From contig JAUYKV010000062.1 in NCBI GenBank assembly GCA_030699825.1, positions 62,001-126,000 of the forward strand: a DNA stretch of 64,000 bases. The letters run 5' to 3'. The position numbers and the translations under genes were made by a program. A model generated the notes under the pieces. It was not told the DNA's origin and made no database searches. It worked only from the letters and a program-made list of their open reading frames with translations. Below are positions 8,888-19,114 of the stretch, in pieces (positions within the stretch are counted from its first letter, which is position 1; each line of letters starts with the position of its first letter). This stretch comes from Pseudomonas sp. (GTDB lineage Bacteria > Pseudomonadota > Gammaproteobacteria > Pseudomonadales > Pseudomonadaceae).

Positions 8888-9090
8888 GGTGGGCTCCGAA
8901 AGACTGAGTAAATCAGGCGGACATATTACCCCAGGGCAGCACCTGTAGGCGCGAGCCTACTGCCGATCGATCGGCCGACATGCATCCCGAGGTGCAATCG
9001 ACGGCAGGGTTTGCCTGCGCGAGGATGAAAAAAAGTCGCTGCACCTATATAGTTGCCGGCTTCCCTGAGTTACCAGTGCAGCCGATTCCC

Positions 9091-11133
9091 ATGAGCGAAG
9101 CCCGCAAGATTCTCGTTACCAGCGCCCTGCCCTATGCCAACGGTTCGATCCACCTTGGCCATATGCTCGAGTACATCCAGACCGACATGTGGGTGCGCTT
9201 CCAGAAACTGCGCGGCAACCAGGCCATCTACGTCTGCGCCGACGACGCCCATGGTTCGGCGATCATGCTGCGCGCCGAGAAGGAAGGCATCACCCCGGAA
9301 CAGCTGATCGCCAACGTCAAGGCCGAGCACACGGCCGACTTCGGCGATTTCCTGGTGAACTTCGACAACTACCACTCAACCCATTCCGAGGAAAACCGCG
9401 AGCTGTCGGCGGCCATCTACCTGAAGCTGCGCGACGCCGGGCATATCGCCACCCGCTCGGTGACCCAGTACTTCGACCCGGAAAAGGGCATGTTCCTCGC
9501 CGACCGCTTCATCAAGGGCACCTGCCCGAAATGCGCGGCCGAAGACCAGTACGGCGACAATTGCGAGAAATGTGGCGCCACCTACGAGCCCACCGAGCTG
9601 AAGAACCCGCGCTCGGCCATCTCCGGCGCCGTGCCCGAACTGCGCGACTCCAAGCACTTCTTCTTCAAGCTGCCGGACTTCGACGCCATGCTGAAAAGCT
9701 GGACCCGTGGCGGCGCCCTGCAGGATGCGGTGGCCAACAAGATCGCCGAATGGCTGGATGCCGGCCTGCAGGAATGGGACATCAGTCGCGATGCGCCCTA
9801 CTTCGGCTTCGAGATTCCCGACCAGCCGGGCAAATACTTCTACGTCTGGCTGGACGCACCCGTCGGCTACATGGCCAGCTTCAAGAACCTCTGCGCACGC
9901 ACTCCCGAGCTGGATTTCGATGCCTTCTGGGGCAAGGACTCCAGCGCCGAGCTGTACCACTTCATCGGCAAGGACATCGTCAACTTCCACGCCCTGTTCT
10001 GGCCGGCGATGCTCGAAGGCGCCGGTTTCCGCAAGCCAACCGCGGTCGCCGTGCATGGCTACCTGACCGTCAACGGGCAGAAGATGTCCAAGTCGCGCGG
10101 CACCTTTATCAAGGCGCGCACTTACCTGGACCACCTCAATCCGGAATACCTGCGCTACTACTACGCGGCCAAGCTAGGTCGCGGCATTGAAGACCTCGAC
10201 CTCAACCTCGAAGACTTCGTGCAGAAGGTCAACTCCGATCTGGTCGGCAAGGTGGTCAATATCGCCAGCCGCTGCGCCGGCTTTATCCACAAGGGTAATG
10301 CCGGTGTGCTGGTCGCCGGCAACGCCGCGCCCGAACTGACCGAGGCCTTCCAGGCCGCCGCGCCGAGCATTGCCGAGGCCTACGAGGCGCGCGACTTTGC
10401 CCGCGCCATGCGCGAGATCATGGGCCTGGCCGACCGCGCCAACGCCTGGATCGCCGACAAGGCGCCCTGGGCCTTGGCCAAACAGGACGGTAAGCAGGAC
10501 GAGGTGCAGGCCATCTGCGCCCTGGGCATCAACCTGTTCCGCCAGTTGCTGATCTTCCTCAAGCCGGTGCTGCCGAAACTGGCCGCCGATGCCGAGGCCT
10601 TCCTCAATGTCGCGCCGCTGACCTGGGACGACCACCAGAGCCTGCTGGCGAACCACCAACTGAACCCGTTCAGCGCCCTGCTGACCCGGATCGAACCCGC
10701 GAAAATAGACGCCATGATCGAAGCCTCCAAAGAAGACCTCGCCGCCAGCGACACCCCGGCCGTACCTGTCGGCAATGGCGAGCTGGCAAAAGACCCGCTG
10801 GCCGCCGAGATCGCCTTCGACGCCTTTGCCGCGGTCGATCTGCGCATCGCCCTGATCGAGAAATGCGAGTTCGTCGAAGGCGCCGACAAGCTGCTGCGCC
10901 TGACCCTGGACATCGGCGGTGCCAAGCGCAACGTGTTCTCCGGAATCAAGAGCGCTTACCCCGACCCGAGCCAGCTTGAAGGCCGCCTGACCCTGTACGT
11001 GGCCAACCTGGCGGCGCGCAAGATGAAGTTCGGCGTCAGCGAAGGCATGGTCCTGGCTGCCGGCCCGGGCGGCGAGGACATCTACCTGCTCAGCCCGGAC
11101 AGCGGCGCCAAGCCGGGCCAGCGGGTCAAGTAA
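9091..11133 (+). CDS. metG: methionyl-tRNA synthetase
   Basis: A 680-residue class I aminoacyl-tRNA synthetase that charges tRNA(Met). It has 'HLGH' (the HIGH signature) about 20 residues in, a zinc knuckle with paired Cys ('CPKC' and 'CEKCG') near residues 146-162, and KMSKS near 331. The C-terminal 110 residues form the EMAP-II/Trbp111-like tRNA-binding and dimerisation domain ('[20 protein letters not shown]'). The start is [18 protein letters not shown] at 9091, the family N-terminus; the frame is open back to 8980 and no strong ribosome site is visible before 9091. It is divergent from apbC. Confidence 0.96.
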   Translation: MSEARKILVTSALPYANGSIHLGHMLEYIQTDMWVRFQKLRGNQAIYVCADDAHGSAIMLRAEKEGITPEQLIANVKAEHTADFGDFLVNFDNYHSTHSEENRELSAAIYLKLRDAGHIATRSVTQYFDPEKGMFLADRFIKGTCPKCAAEDQYGDNCEKCGATYEPTELKNPRSAISGAVPELRDSKHFFFKLPDFDAMLKSWTRGGALQDAVANKIAEWLDAGLQEWDISRDAPYFGFEIPDQPGKYFYVWLDAPVGYMASFKNLCARTPELDFDAFWGKDSSAELYHFIGKDIVNFHALFWPAMLEGAGFRKPTAVAVHGYLTVNGQKMSKSRGTFIKARTYLDHLNPEYLRYYYAAKLGRGIEDLDLNLEDFVQKVNSDLVGKVVNIASRCAGFIHKGNAGVLVAGNAAPELTEAFQAAAPSIAEAYEARDFARAMREIMGLADRANAWIADKAPWALAKQDGKQDEVQAICALGINLFRQLLIFLKPVLPKLAADAEAFLNVAPLTWDDHQSLLANHQLNPFSALLTRIEPAKIDAMIEASKEDLAASDTPAVPVGNGELAKDPLAAEIAFDAFAAVDLRIALIEKCEFVEGADKLLRLTLDIGGAKRNVFSGIKSAYPDPSQLEGRLTLYVANLAARKMKFGVSEGMVLAAGPGGEDIYLLSPDSGAKPGQRVK

Positions 11134-11367
11134 GCAACTGCGGCGGATTGGCGCAGCGTGCCCCAATACGCTGCGCCAGCCTTATGCCGGCCCCTGAGGC
11201 ACAGTGATCCGGCTTGTGTGGCTGGACCGGCTTCCCGATAATAGACACCCTTGAATATATGAGTCGCGCAGCGACGCCATCCTTATGCCCTCCTCCCGCA
11301 GGGAGAAGGTGGCGCGCAGCGCCGGATGAGGGAAACGGGCCTTGCCTGTCCACCAACGGAACCCGTA

Positions 11368-11952
11368 ATGACCGAACTCGCCTTGATCATGGTCAGCGCC
11401 ATCCTGGTCAACAACTTCGTGCTGGTGCAATTCCTCGGCCTGTGCCCGTTCATGGGTGTGTCGAAGAAGATCGAGACGGCCATCGGCCTGTCCCTCGCCA
11501 CCACCTTCGTCCTGACCCTGGCGGCCATGTGCAGCTACCTGGTCCAGCAGTACGTGCTGAGGCCCCTGGACCTGGAATTTCTGCGCACCATCAGCTTTAT
11601 CCTGGTGATCGCCGTGGTGGTGCAGTTCACCGAGATGGTGGTGAACAAGACCAGCCCGCTGCTGTATCGCGTGCTCGGCATATTCCTGCCGCTGATCACC
11701 ACCAACTGCATCGTCCTCGGCGTGGCCCTGCTCAACGCCAACAAGGCCGAATTCTCTTTCATCACGGCCACCGCCAACGGCTTTGCCGCCGGCCTTGGCT
11801 TCTCCCTGGTGCTGGTGCTGTTCGCCGCCATGCGCGAGCGCATCGCCATCGCCGACGTACCGAAGACCTTCCAGGGCGCGGCCATCGGCATGGTCACGGC
11901 TGGGCTGATGTCGCTGGCGTTCATGGGCTTTACCGGGCTGATCAAGTTATGA
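11368..11952 (+). CDS. rsxA: electron transport complex subunit RsxA (RnfA)
   Basis: A 194-residue integral membrane protein with six predicted membrane segments, the RnfA/NqrE family. As part of the Rnf/Rsx complex it belongs to the membrane core that moves electrons between ferredoxin or NADH-linked carriers and drives or uses ion flow; in gamma-proteobacteria the complex also keeps SoxR reduced. The family motif '[20 protein letters not shown]' is at residues 15-34, and '[12 protein letters not shown]', with a conserved Cys, lies near 109-120. ATG 11368 ([16 protein letters not shown]) is the family start; upstream codons to 11326 are not family-like. It is the first gene of rsxABCDGE, and its stop overlaps the rsxB start (ATGA). 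Confidence 0.95.
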   Translation: MTELALIMVSAILVNNFVLVQFLGLCPFMGVSKKIETAIGLSLATTFVLTLAAMCSYLVQQYVLRPLDLEFLRTISFILVIAVVVQFTEMVVNKTSPLLYRVLGIFLPLITTNCIVLGVALLNANKAEFSFITATANGFAAGLGFSLVLVLFAAMRERIAIADVPKTFQGAAIGMVTAGLMSLAFMGFTGLIKL

Positions 11953-12524
11953 GCATGGTCCTGATCGCCGTTCTGGCATTGCTCGCACTGTGCCTGGTAT
12001 GTGGCGCCATCCTCGGTTTCGCCGCGGTGCGCTTCAGGGTCCAAGGCAACCCGATCGCCGAGCAGATCAATGCCCTGCTGCCACAGACCCAGTGCGGCCA
12101 GTGCGGCTACCCCGGCTGCAAGCCCTATGCCGAGGCGATTGCCGGCGGCGACAAGATCAACAAATGCCCGCCGGGTGGCGAAGCAACGATTCAAGCCCTC
12201 GCCGATCTGCTGGATGTCGAGGCCGAACCGCTGGACGCGGTGGAAGGCGAAAAGCCGCAGATGGTCGCCTATATCCGCGAAGCCGAGTGCATCGGCTGCA
12301 CCAAATGCATTCAGGCCTGCCCGGTGGACGCCATTGTCGGCGCGGCCAAGCAGATGCATACGGTGATCGTCTCCGAATGCACCGGCTGCGACCTCTGCGT
12401 CGAACCCTGTCCGGTGGACTGCATCGACATGATCCCGCTGGGCAGCAGCGTGCAAAGCTGGAAGTGGAGCAAACCCCTGCCCCCCGGCCAGTTGATCGCC
12501 AGCGATCGGGAGCAGGCAGCATGA
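11949..12524 (+). CDS. rsxB: electron transport complex subunit RsxB (RnfB), ferredoxin-type
   Basis: A 191-residue protein with one N-terminal membrane anchor (residues 3-26), a 4Fe-4S domain of the 'CGQCGYPGC...KCPPGG' type near residues 48-77, and two ferredoxin CxxCxxCxxxCP motifs ('[12 protein letters not shown]' and '[12 protein letters not shown]'). It is the soluble-facing electron-transfer subunit of the Rsx/Rnf complex. Its start ATG overlaps the rsxA stop and its stop overlaps the rsxC start, both as ATGA, so the three are translationally coupled. Confidence 0.95.
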   Translation: MSMVLIAVLALLALCLVCGAILGFAAVRFRVQGNPIAEQINALLPQTQCGQCGYPGCKPYAEAIAGGDKINKCPPGGEATIQALADLLDVEAEPLDAVEGEKPQMVAYIREAECIGCTKCIQACPVDAIVGAAKQMHTVIVSECTGCDLCVEPCPVDCIDMIPLGSSVQSWKWSKPLPPGQLIASDREQAA

Positions 12525-14800
12525 CGGCGATGCAACCCCTGGTTTGGGATATCCCCGGCGGCATTCATCCGCCGGAGCGCAAACAACTCTCCAATCGTAC
12601 GTCGATCCAGTCCGCGCCGCTGCCCAAGCGCCTGGTATTGCCGTTCAACCAGCACATCGGCGCCGCGGCCGAGCCGCTGGTTGAGCTGGGCCAACGGGTA
12701 CTCAAGGGGCAACTGATTGCCGCGGCCAATGGTTTCGTCAGCGCGGCGCTGCATGCACCGACCTCCGGCACCGTCAGCTTTATCGGACCGCAGCCTTACC
12801 CGCATGTCTCCGGCATGCTCGCCCCGGCCATCGTCATCGACAGCGACGGTCTGGATCAGTGGTGCGAACTGACGCCCTGCCCGGACTACCGCCACCTGGA
12901 AAACAGCCGCCTGCTGGAAATGATCCGCCAGGCCGGGATCAGCGGCCTGGGCGGCGCCGGCTTCCCCGCGGCGGTCAAGCTCAACGCCCGGCCAACCCAG
13001 AAGATCCACACCCTGGTGATCAACGGCACCGAGTGCGAGCCCTACATCACCGCCGACGACCTGTTGATGCGCGAACGGACCGAACAACTGATCTCCGGCA
13101 TCGACATCCTCGCCCAGCTGATCCAGCCCGATCAGGTGCTGATCGGCGTCGAAGACAACAAACCCGAAGCCATAGCAGCCCTGCGCGCGGCCTTGAACGA
13201 GCGCAGCTATCAACTGCGGGTGTTCCCGACCAAATACCCCTCGGGCGGCGAGAAGCAGCTGATCCAGATCCTCACCGGCGTCGAAGTCCCCAGCGGTGGC
13301 CTGCCGGCGGATATCGGCATCCTCTGCCAGAACGTCGGCACTTGCAAAGCCATCCACGACGCGGTGGTCCTCGGCAAACCGCTGATTTCGCGCATCACCA
13401 CCCTCACCGGCGAAGCCCTGGCCCGACCGATGAACGTCGAGGTGCTGCTCGGCACCCCGGTGGGTGAACTGCTGGAGTTTGCCGGCCTCGACCGCGGCAA
13501 GCTCAACCGCCTGATCATGGGCGGACCGATGATGGGCTTTACCCTGCCCGACTTCGACGTGCCGCTGATCAAGACCACCAACTGCCTGCTCGCCGCGACC
13601 AGCGCCGAATTGCCGCCACCGCCGCCGGCCATGCCGTGCATCCGCTGCGGCGAGTGCGCCGAGGCCTGCCCGGCCAGCCTGCTGCCGCAGCAGCTGCACT
13701 TCTTCGCCATCGGCCAGGAACACGAGCAGCTCAAGGCGCACAACCTGTTCGACTGCATCGAATGCGGCGCCTGCGCCTATGTCTGCCCGTCGAGCATTCC
13801 CCTGGTGCAGTACTACCGTGCGGCCAAAGGCGAAATTCGCGACCTGGAACAGAAACAGCTCAAGGCCGAACAGTCCAAGCAGCGCTTCGAGCTGCGCCAG
13901 GAGCGCCTGCGCCGCGCCGAAGAGCAGAAAGAAGCCGAGCGCAAGGCCCGCGCCGAGAAGGCCGCGCGCGCCAAGGCCGCCCAGGCCGAAGCGCCAGCCA
14001 GCACTGACGGCGCGCAGACTGCCAAACCGGCCGGCCTCAGCGATGAACTGAAGAAACTCAAGATCGAAGCCAGCATGGCCCAGGTCGCACTGAAGAAGGC
14101 CGAGAAGCAACTGGCGGCCCACACCACGCCCGAGCTGCAGACCCAGGTCGACCAGCTGCGCAATGCCGCAACAGCCGCACAACAGGCCCTGGATGCCGCC
14201 ATGGCGGCCAGCCCGCCAGCAGCAGCGCCTGCGGCGGACGACGGCGCATTGAAGAAGGCCAAGATCGACGCCGCCATGCTCCGCGCCCAGCTGCGCAAGC
14301 TGGAGAAACTCGAAGCCCCGGACGACGATCAGCAGGCCGAGCTGGCACGCTTGCGCCAGCAGCTCGAAACGGCCGAAAAGGCCCTCATCGACCTGCAAAG
14401 CCAAACAGCTCCAACGGCAAAAGCGGCCGACGACAGCGCCCTGAAGAAGGCCAAGATCGATGCCGCCATGCTCCGCGCCCAGTTGCGCAAGCTGGAGAAA
14501 CTCGAGGCCCCGGACGACGACCAGCAGGCCGAACTGGCCCGCTTGCGCCAGCAGCTCGAAGCCGCCGAAACGGCTCTAACCGCCGCCGAAGCGGCGGCCG
14601 GCAAGCCCGCGCCGACACTGCTGCGCACGGATAAGCAGCCGACCGACGACGCCACCCGCAGCCTGAAAACCGAAGTAGCCTTCGCCCGCGCCGACCTGCG
14701 CAAGCTGGAACGCGACGAGAGCAGCGCCACCGATACCCTGACCGCAGCCCGGCAACGCCTGGCAGAAGCCGAACAGAAATTACAGGAACACGCCGACTAA
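12521..14800 (+). CDS. rsxC: electron transport complex subunit RsxC (RnfC) with a repeated C-terminal tail
   Basis: A 759-residue peripheral subunit that binds FMN/NADH and [4Fe-4S] clusters. The conserved part (residues 1 to about 450) has the Gly-rich nucleotide site '[15 protein letters not shown]' near 143-157 and two ferredoxin motifs ('[12 protein letters not shown]' and '[12 protein letters not shown]'). From about residue 450 the protein is a charged helical tail: a Lys/Glu/Ala-rich stretch, then four repeats of 65-70 residues starting near 506, 572, 637 and 708. Repeats 2 and 3 are almost identical ('[20 protein letters not shown]'), also at DNA level (14231-14381 and 14425-14575). 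Long variable tails of this sort are known in gamma-proteobacterial RsxC. Start coupled to rsxB. Confidence 0.95.
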   Translation: MTAMQPLVWDIPGGIHPPERKQLSNRTSIQSAPLPKRLVLPFNQHIGAAAEPLVELGQRVLKGQLIAAANGFVSAALHAPTSGTVSFIGPQPYPHVSGMLAPAIVIDSDGLDQWCELTPCPDYRHLENSRLLEMIRQAGISGLGGAGFPAAVKLNARPTQKIHTLVINGTECEPYITADDLLMRERTEQLISGIDILAQLIQPDQVLIGVEDNKPEAIAALRAALNERSYQLRVFPTKYPSGGEKQLIQILTGVEVPSGGLPADIGILCQNVGTCKAIHDAVVLGKPLISRITTLTGEALARPMNVEVLLGTPVGELLEFAGLDRGKLNRLIMGGPMMGFTLPDFDVPLIKTTNCLLAATSAELPPPPPAMPCIRCGECAEACPASLLPQQLHFFAIGQEHEQLKAHNLFDCIECGACAYVCPSSIPLVQYYRAAKGEIRDLEQKQLKAEQSKQRFELRQERLRRAEEQKEAERKARAEKAARAKAAQAEAPASTDGAQTAKPAGLSDELKKLKIEASMAQVALKKAEKQLAAHTTPELQTQVDQLRNAATAAQQALDAAMAASPPAAAPAADDGALKKAKIDAAMLRAQLRKLEKLEAPDDDQQAELARLRQQLETAEKALIDLQSQTAPTAKAADDSALKKAKIDAAMLRAQLRKLEKLEAPDDDQQAELARLRQQLEAAETALTAAEAAAGKPAPTLLRTDKQPTDDATRSLKTEVAFARADLRKLERDESSATDTLTAARQRLAEAEQKLQEHAD

Positions 14801-14926
14801 TCGACACCCTGTAGCCGGCTGCAATCCCGGGCATGCCCGCTGGAGATGTGCATCCGGGCTACGATTCTGAACAGCCGTTAAAACTGCGCACCGCGCAGCC
14901 GACGCAAGACACCAACCGGAGCGCCA

Positions 14927-15958
14927 ATGGCCCTGCCCCGTATCACATCGCCCCACGCCAAGGGCCGCAATCGCACCCAGCAGGTGATGCTGCAGGTACT
15001 GCTGGCCACCGTGCCCGGCATCCTGGCGCTGACCTGGCTGTTCGGCTTCGGCACCCTGATCAACCTGCTCTGGGCCGGCGCCTGCGTCCTGGGCTTCGAG
15101 GCGGCGATCCTGGCCCTGCGCCAGCGCCCCCTGGGCTTCTTCCTCAAGGACTACAGCGCCCTGGTCACCGCAGTGCTGCTGGCCCTGGCCCTGCCGCCCT
15201 ACTCGCCCTGGTGGCTGACCCTGATCGCCACCGGCTTCGCCATCGTCTTCGGCAAGCAACTGTACGGCGGCCTCGGACAGAACCCGTTCAACCCGGCGAT
15301 GCTCGGTTATGTGGTGGTGCTGATTTCCTTCCCGGTGGAAATGACCAGTTGGCCAGCGCCGCACAGGGTCGGCCTGCTCGATGGCCTGCAGCACATTTTC
15401 GGCCTGGCCGCCCTGCCCGATGGCTGGACCCAGGCCACCGCCCTGGATGCCATCAAGATCAATAAAAGTCTGACCATGGACGAACTCTGGGCACAGAGCC
15501 CGGCGTTTGGCCGCTTCGGTGGTAACGCGGTCGAGGCGGTCAATCTGGCCTTTCTCGCCGGTGGCCTCTATCTGCTCTACAAACGCCTGTTCACCTGGCA
15601 CGCGCCCGCGGGCATGCTCGCCGCCCTGGCGCTCATGAGCCTATTGTTCTGGAACGGCTCGGGTTCGGACTCCAACGGTTCACCGCTATTTCACCTGCTC
15701 ACTGGCGCGACCATGCTCGGCGCCTTCTTTATCGTCACCGACCCGGTATCCGGCGCCACCAGCAACCTCGGCCGGCTGATTTTCGGCGCCGGGGTCGGTG
15801 TGCTGGTCTATGTGATCCGCGCCTGGGGCGGCTACCCGGATGCCGTGGCCTTCGCCGTGCTGCTGATGAACCTGGCCGCGCCGACCATCGATTACTACAC
15901 CAGGCCGCGCACCTACGGTCATCGCAAGCCGACTCGCGGCTTCAAATTGGGAGAATAG
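14927..15958 (+). CDS. rsxD: electron transport complex subunit RsxD (RnfD)
   Basis: A 343-residue membrane protein of the RnfD/NqrB family, about ten membrane segments. It carries a covalently bound FMN; the acceptor is most likely Thr171 in 'WTQATALD', which aligns with the SQAT site holding FMN in the E. coli protein as I recall it. Other family marks are 'KQLYGGLGQNPFNPAMLGY' near 107-125 and 'DYYTRPRTYGHRK' at the C-terminus. It starts 126 bp after rsxC; the gap contains a degenerate GTAGCCGG/CATCCGGGCTAC repeat (14812-14864). The rsxG gene begins 3 bp after its stop. Confidence 0.95.
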   Translation: MALPRITSPHAKGRNRTQQVMLQVLLATVPGILALTWLFGFGTLINLLWAGACVLGFEAAILALRQRPLGFFLKDYSALVTAVLLALALPPYSPWWLTLIATGFAIVFGKQLYGGLGQNPFNPAMLGYVVVLISFPVEMTSWPAPHRVGLLDGLQHIFGLAALPDGWTQATALDAIKINKSLTMDELWAQSPAFGRFGGNAVEAVNLAFLAGGLYLLYKRLFTWHAPAGMLAALALMSLLFWNGSGSDSNGSPLFHLLTGATMLGAFFIVTDPVSGATSNLGRLIFGAGVGVLVYVIRAWGGYPDAVAFAVLLMNLAAPTIDYYTRPRTYGHRKPTRGFKLGE

Positions 15959-15961
15959 AGA

Positions 15962-16717
15962 ATGCTCCCGGAAATCAGCCGTTCGATGCTGAAAAACAGT
16001 CTGGTACTCGGCCTCTTTGCCGTGGTCACGGTCGGCCTGGTGGCGCTGGTGCAGCTCGCCACCGCCAAGCAGATCGCGGCGTCCCAGCACCAGGCGCAAA
16101 TGCGCACCCTGGAGGAAGTCCTGCCGGTGGACAGCTACGACAATCATCTGCTGGACAACACCATCCAGGTGCACGATCCCCTGCTGCTCGGCAACAAGCT
16201 GGCGCAAACCGCCTATATCGGCCTGAAGGACGGCCAGCCCAGCGCAGTGATCCTCCAGGCCACCGCGCCGGACGGGTACAGCGGCGCAATCCGCTTGATG
16301 GTCGGCATTCGTGCCGATGGCCGCCTGGCCGGCGTGCGCGTACTCAGCCACCGAGAAACCCCCGGCCTGGGCGACAAGGTCGAACTGAGCAAAAGCAGCT
16401 GGGTCCTGGGCTTCGTCGGCAAGTCACTGAGCGATCCCGGTGAAGCCGGCTGGGCAGTGAAGAAGGATCGCGGCGAGTTCGATCAGTTCGCCGGCGCCAC
16501 CATCACCCCGCGCGCAGTGGTCAAAGCGGTGCACAACGCGCTGTTGTATTTCGATCAGCATCGCGCCGAACTGCTGGTCGTCGGCAACACGGAGGCTGCC
16601 AGCGATAACGCCGTGCTCGACTCCGCAGCCCGCCATGCACCCGCCGCTAGCGCCGTCGGCCTGCCGGCCAGCGAGCGCGACAGCAGCGCCCCTGACGATC
16701 GAGGAACCGCGCCATGA
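15962..16717 (+). CDS. rsxG: electron transport complex subunit RsxG (RnfG)
   Basis: A 251-residue protein with one N-terminal membrane helix (about residues 12-34) and a periplasmic FMN-binding domain. The covalent FMN motif is GATIT at residues 178-182, preceded by the conserved '[10 protein letters not shown]' loop. The C-terminal 35 residues after the domain are Ala/Ser-rich and not conserved. RsxG passes electrons across the membrane core with RsxD. The start follows rsxD by 3 bp, and the stop overlaps the rsxE start (ATGA). Confidence 0.94.
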   Translation: MLPEISRSMLKNSLVLGLFAVVTVGLVALVQLATAKQIAASQHQAQMRTLEEVLPVDSYDNHLLDNTIQVHDPLLLGNKLAQTAYIGLKDGQPSAVILQATAPDGYSGAIRLMVGIRADGRLAGVRVLSHRETPGLGDKVELSKSSWVLGFVGKSLSDPGEAGWAVKKDRGEFDQFAGATITPRAVVKAVHNALLYFDQHRAELLVVGNTEAASDNAVLDSAARHAPAASAVGLPASERDSSAPDDRGTAP

Positions 16718-17427
16718 GCAGCCCCAGCTATCGCGATATCACCCTTAACGGTCTGTGGAAGAACAACCCGGCGCTGGTTCAGCTGCTCGGCCTCTGCCCG
16801 CTGCTCGGCGTCAGCAACTCCACGGTCAACGCCCTGGGCCTGGCGCTGGCCAGCGCTGTGGTGCTGGTCTGCTCCAACACCGCCGTGTCGCTGGTGCGCG
16901 GCGTGGTCAATACCGCCGTGCGCCTGCCGGCCTTCGTGATGATCATCGCCGCCCTGACCACCTGCATCGAGCTATTGATGCAGGCCTTCACCTACGAGCT
17001 GTACCAGATTCTCGGCATCTTCATCCCGCTGATCACCACCAACTGCGTGATCCTCGGCCGCGCCGACGGTTTTGCGGCGAAGAACGATCCCGGCCGCGCC
17101 GCCTATGACGGCCTGGTGATGGGTATCGGCTTCGGCGTGGTGCTGGTCATGATCGGCGCCGTCCGCGAACTGCTCGGTACCGGCTCGCTGTTTGCCAACA
17201 TGCACCTGCTGTTCGGCCCGATCGCCGCCGACTGGCAACTGACCCTTTTCGCCGACTACAAAGGCTTCCTCCTGGCCATCCTGCCACCGGGGGCCTTTAT
17301 CGTTCTGGGCCTGCTGATCGCCGGAAAAAATCGCATCGATGAAGTGCTGGCCGAACGGGCCAAGGCCCAACAGGTCGATGTGCCGGTGCAAAGCCGTCGG
17401 GTGCGGGTCACCGGAGTCATCGAGTGA
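16714..17427 (+). CDS. rsxE: electron transport complex subunit RsxE (RnfE)
   Basis: A 237-residue six-helix membrane protein, paralogous to RsxA. '[20 protein letters not shown]' (residues 11-30) matches the RsxA motif '[20 protein letters not shown]', and '[14 protein letters not shown]' follows the same pattern, as expected for the pseudo-symmetric RnfA/RnfE pair. It completes the rsxABCDGE set. The stop overlaps the nth start codon (GTGA). Confidence 0.95.
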   Translation: MSSPSYRDITLNGLWKNNPALVQLLGLCPLLGVSNSTVNALGLALASAVVLVCSNTAVSLVRGVVNTAVRLPAFVMIIAALTTCIELLMQAFTYELYQILGIFIPLITTNCVILGRADGFAAKNDPGRAAYDGLVMGIGFGVVLVMIGAVRELLGTGSLFANMHLLFGPIAADWQLTLFADYKGFLLAILPPGAFIVLGLLIAGKNRIDEVLAERAKAQQVDVPVQSRRVRVTGVIE

Positions 17428-18062
17428 ACGCGGCCAAGCGCCACGAAATCTTCCGGCGCTTGCACGAAGACAACCCCGAGCCGAAGACCGAACTGGCCTA
17501 CAGCTCGCCTTTCGAGTTGCTGATCGCGGTGATCCTCTCGGCCCAGGCCACCGACGTCGGGGTGAACAAGGCCACCGCCAAACTGTTCCCGCTCGCCAAT
17601 ACCCCCGAGGCGATCCATGCCCTGGGCGTGGCCGGCCTGTCCGAGTACATCAAGACCATCGGCCTGTACAACGGCAAGGCGAAAAACATCATCGAGACCT
17701 GCCGCATCCTGGTCGAGCAGCACGGCAGCCAGGTGCCACAGAGCCGCGAAGCCCTCGAAGCCTTGCCCGGAGTCGGCCGCAAGACCGCCAACGTGGTGCT
17801 CAATACTGCCTTTCGCCAGCTGACCATGGCGGTGGATACGCATATTTTCCGGGTCAGTAACCGCACCGGCATCGCCCCCGGCAAGAATGTGCTCGAGGTG
17901 GAAAAGAAGCTGCTGAAGTTCGTGCCCAAGGAATTTCTCCTCGATTCACACCACTGGCTGATCCTCCATGGCCGCTATGTGTGCCAGGCGCGCAAGCCGC
18001 GCTGCGGCAGTTGTCGCATCGAAGACCTGTGCGAATACCAGCACAAAACCTCGGACGATTGA
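17424..18062 (+). CDS. nth: endonuclease III (DNA glycosylase/AP lyase)
   Basis: A 212-residue base-excision repair enzyme that removes oxidised pyrimidines and nicks at abasic sites. It has the helix-hairpin-helix '[13 protein letters not shown]' with the catalytic Lys, the catalytic Asp in '[11 protein letters not shown]', and the C-terminal [4Fe-4S] motif Cys-x6-Cys-x2-Cys-x5-Cys in '[17 protein letters not shown]'. The start is GTG 17424, overlapping the rsxE stop, so nth is the seventh gene of the rsx operon. This linkage of rsx with nth is common in gamma-proteobacteria and fits a shared redox-stress theme. Confidence 0.96.
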   Translation: MNAAKRHEIFRRLHEDNPEPKTELAYSSPFELLIAVILSAQATDVGVNKATAKLFPLANTPEAIHALGVAGLSEYIKTIGLYNGKAKNIIETCRILVEQHGSQVPQSREALEALPGVGRKTANVVLNTAFRQLTMAVDTHIFRVSNRTGIAPGKNVLEVEKKLLKFVPKEFLLDSHHWLILHGRYVCQARKPRCGSCRIEDLCEYQHKTSDD

Positions 18063-18168
18063 GCTTTCAATAGTTTTACATCTGATCGATTGAAAAAATC
18101 TTTTTTACCCGCCCCGGTTTTGCCGCTATAAGGTGCGCAAATGGCCCTTGCAGCCGGGAGTGGAAAAC

Positions 18169-18348
18169 ATGAGCACTGGTAAAGAAGACCTCGAGCTCGA
18201 CGAAGACTTTGTCGCAGAAGATGCGGACGATGGCGATGCCCCTGTGGAAGTTGCCAAAACCAATCTGACCAAACGGCGCGTCATCGACAACTTCCTCGAA
18301 GAGCGGCGCTTGCACAAACAGCTGGCCGAATATGACTTCGACCTGTAA
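18169..18348 (+). CDS. PA3496-like small acidic protein
   Basis: A 59-residue protein: an acidic N-terminal half ('EDLELDEDFVAEDADDGD') and a basic C-terminal half ending 'RRLHKQLAEYDFDL'. It matches the small protein that follows nth in P. aeruginosa (PA3496 family, annotated as putative envelope integrity protein; evidence for the function is weak). ATG 18169 is chosen over 18133 because GGGAG lies 8 bases before it and the family starts MST. A MITE-like element has landed 19 bp after its stop. Confidence 0.82.
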   Translation: MSTGKEDLELDEDFVAEDADDGDAPVEVAKTNLTKRRVIDNFLEERRLHKQLAEYDFDL

Positions 18349-18360
18349 GCCTGAACTGGA

Positions 18361-18543
18361 TAAAAAAGGCTATGTACCTGTTAACTGTTGAGCCTGATCA
18401 CAACCTCGTGGGAGGGGCTTTAGCCGCGAAAAAAATTGTCAGTGTTTCGAAGATTTTCGCGGATGAGACGCAACGCCGCCCGGCCCCTCCCACAAAAAAC
18501 GTTATCTCTCATGCAACAGATAATGGCTACATAGCCTAAAAAA
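18361..18543. repeat. direct-repeat flanks (7 bp) of MITE-like copy 2
   Basis: TAAAAAA at 18361-18367 abuts the left end of the element and TAAAAAA at 18537-18543 abuts the right end. The match is in a low-complexity A-tract, so on its own it is weaker evidence than the flanks of copy 1. Confidence 0.5.
18368..18536 (-). mobile_element. MITE-like element carrying a REP pair, copy 2
   Basis: A 169-bp element that aligns over its whole length to the reverse complement of 7613-7778. The ends are GGCTATGTACCTGTTAACTG and, reversed, GGCTATGTAGCCATTATCTG (four mismatches over 23 bp). Inside are an inverted pair of REP-like sequences starting 'GTGGGAGGGGCTTTAGCCGC' at 18408 and ending in the 'GCCGCCCGGCCCCTCCCAC' type at 18493. 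It lies between the PA3496-like stop and the A-tract of the shared terminator at 18541. As with copy 1, the insertion point is an A/T tract at the end of a transcription unit. Confidence 0.75.
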
Positions 18544-18568
18544 AACCTGCTGATCAGCAGGGCTTTTT
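18538..18568. terminator. terminator of gloA (minus), possibly shared
   Basis: CCTGCTGA/TCAGCAGG (18546-18561) is a 16-bp palindrome flanked by eight A on the left and GGCTTTTT on the right. On the minus strand the hairpin is followed by a strong T-tract, which suits gloA; on the plus strand a shorter T-tract follows. Confidence 0.75.
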
Positions 18569-18609
18569 CGTTTTTATCGGCCGCACCTGCAGGTGCCAGC
18601 CAGGGAACC

Positions 18610-19002
18610 TCAATCCTTGCGTGCCGGCGACAGCAACTCGATCTTGTAGCCGTCCGGGTCTTCGACGAAGGCCAGGATGCTGCTGCCGTGCTTCATCGGC
18701 CCCGGCTCGCGGGTGATCTTGCCGCCGCGGGCACGGATGTCGTCACAGGCCTTGTACACATCCGCCACTTCCAGGGCGATGTGGCCGTAGCCGCTGCCCA
18801 GCTCGTAGCTGTTCACGCCCCAGTTATGGGTCAGCTCGATCACGCTGTTGTGCGCCTCGTCGCCGTAGCCGACGAAGGCCAGGGTGAACTGGCCGTCCGG
18901 GTAGTCCTTGCGGCGCAACAGGGTCATGCCCAGCACGTCGGTGTAGAAGGCGATGGATTTATCCAGATCGCCGACTCGCAGCATGGTGTGCAACAGTCTC
19001 AT
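18610..19002 (-). CDS. gloA: lactoylglutathione lyase (glyoxalase I)
   Basis: A 130-residue glyoxalase I that isomerises the methylglyoxal-glutathione hemithioacetal to S-lactoylglutathione. The two beta-alpha-beta-beta-beta modules of the vicinal oxygen chelate fold are visible, with metal ligands His5 ('[12 protein letters not shown]'), Glu in '[10 protein letters not shown]', His in 'GYGHIALEV' and Glu in 'YKIELL'. This is the short Ni-type class. ATG 19002 is preferred over the longer open frame to 19239 because AGGAGAAAG lies just upstream and the family starts MRLLHTM. It lies downstream of argG, separated by a terminator. Confidence 0.95.
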   Translation of the reverse strand: MRLLHTMLRVGDLDKSIAFYTDVLGMTLLRRKDYPDGQFTLAFVGYGDEAHNSVIELTHNWGVNSYELGSGYGHIALEVADVYKACDDIRARGGKITREPGPMKHGSSILAFVEDPDGYKIELLSPARKD

Positions 19003-19041
19003 CAGCTTTCTCCTGGTCGACAGGCCAAATTTAGCAGCCTG

Positions 19042-19072
19042 AAAAAACAAACCCCGGCTTATGGCCGGGGTT
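19042..19072 (-). terminator. terminator of argG
   Basis: Arms 19050-19058 and 19064-19072 (AACCCCGGC/GCCGGGGTT) form a 9-bp GC-rich stem. On the minus strand it is followed by T-rich GTTTTTT (19042-19048 region). Confidence 0.88.
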
Positions 19073-19114
19073 GGCTGAGCTTGAAGCTTAGAACGTACAG
19101 CTTGGCGCTGCCGC

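Noticed and set aside
12311..14404. 697-codon minus-strand frame opposite rsxB/rsxC
   Set aside because: A shadow caused by high third-position GC; rsxC has all expected motifs on the plus strand.
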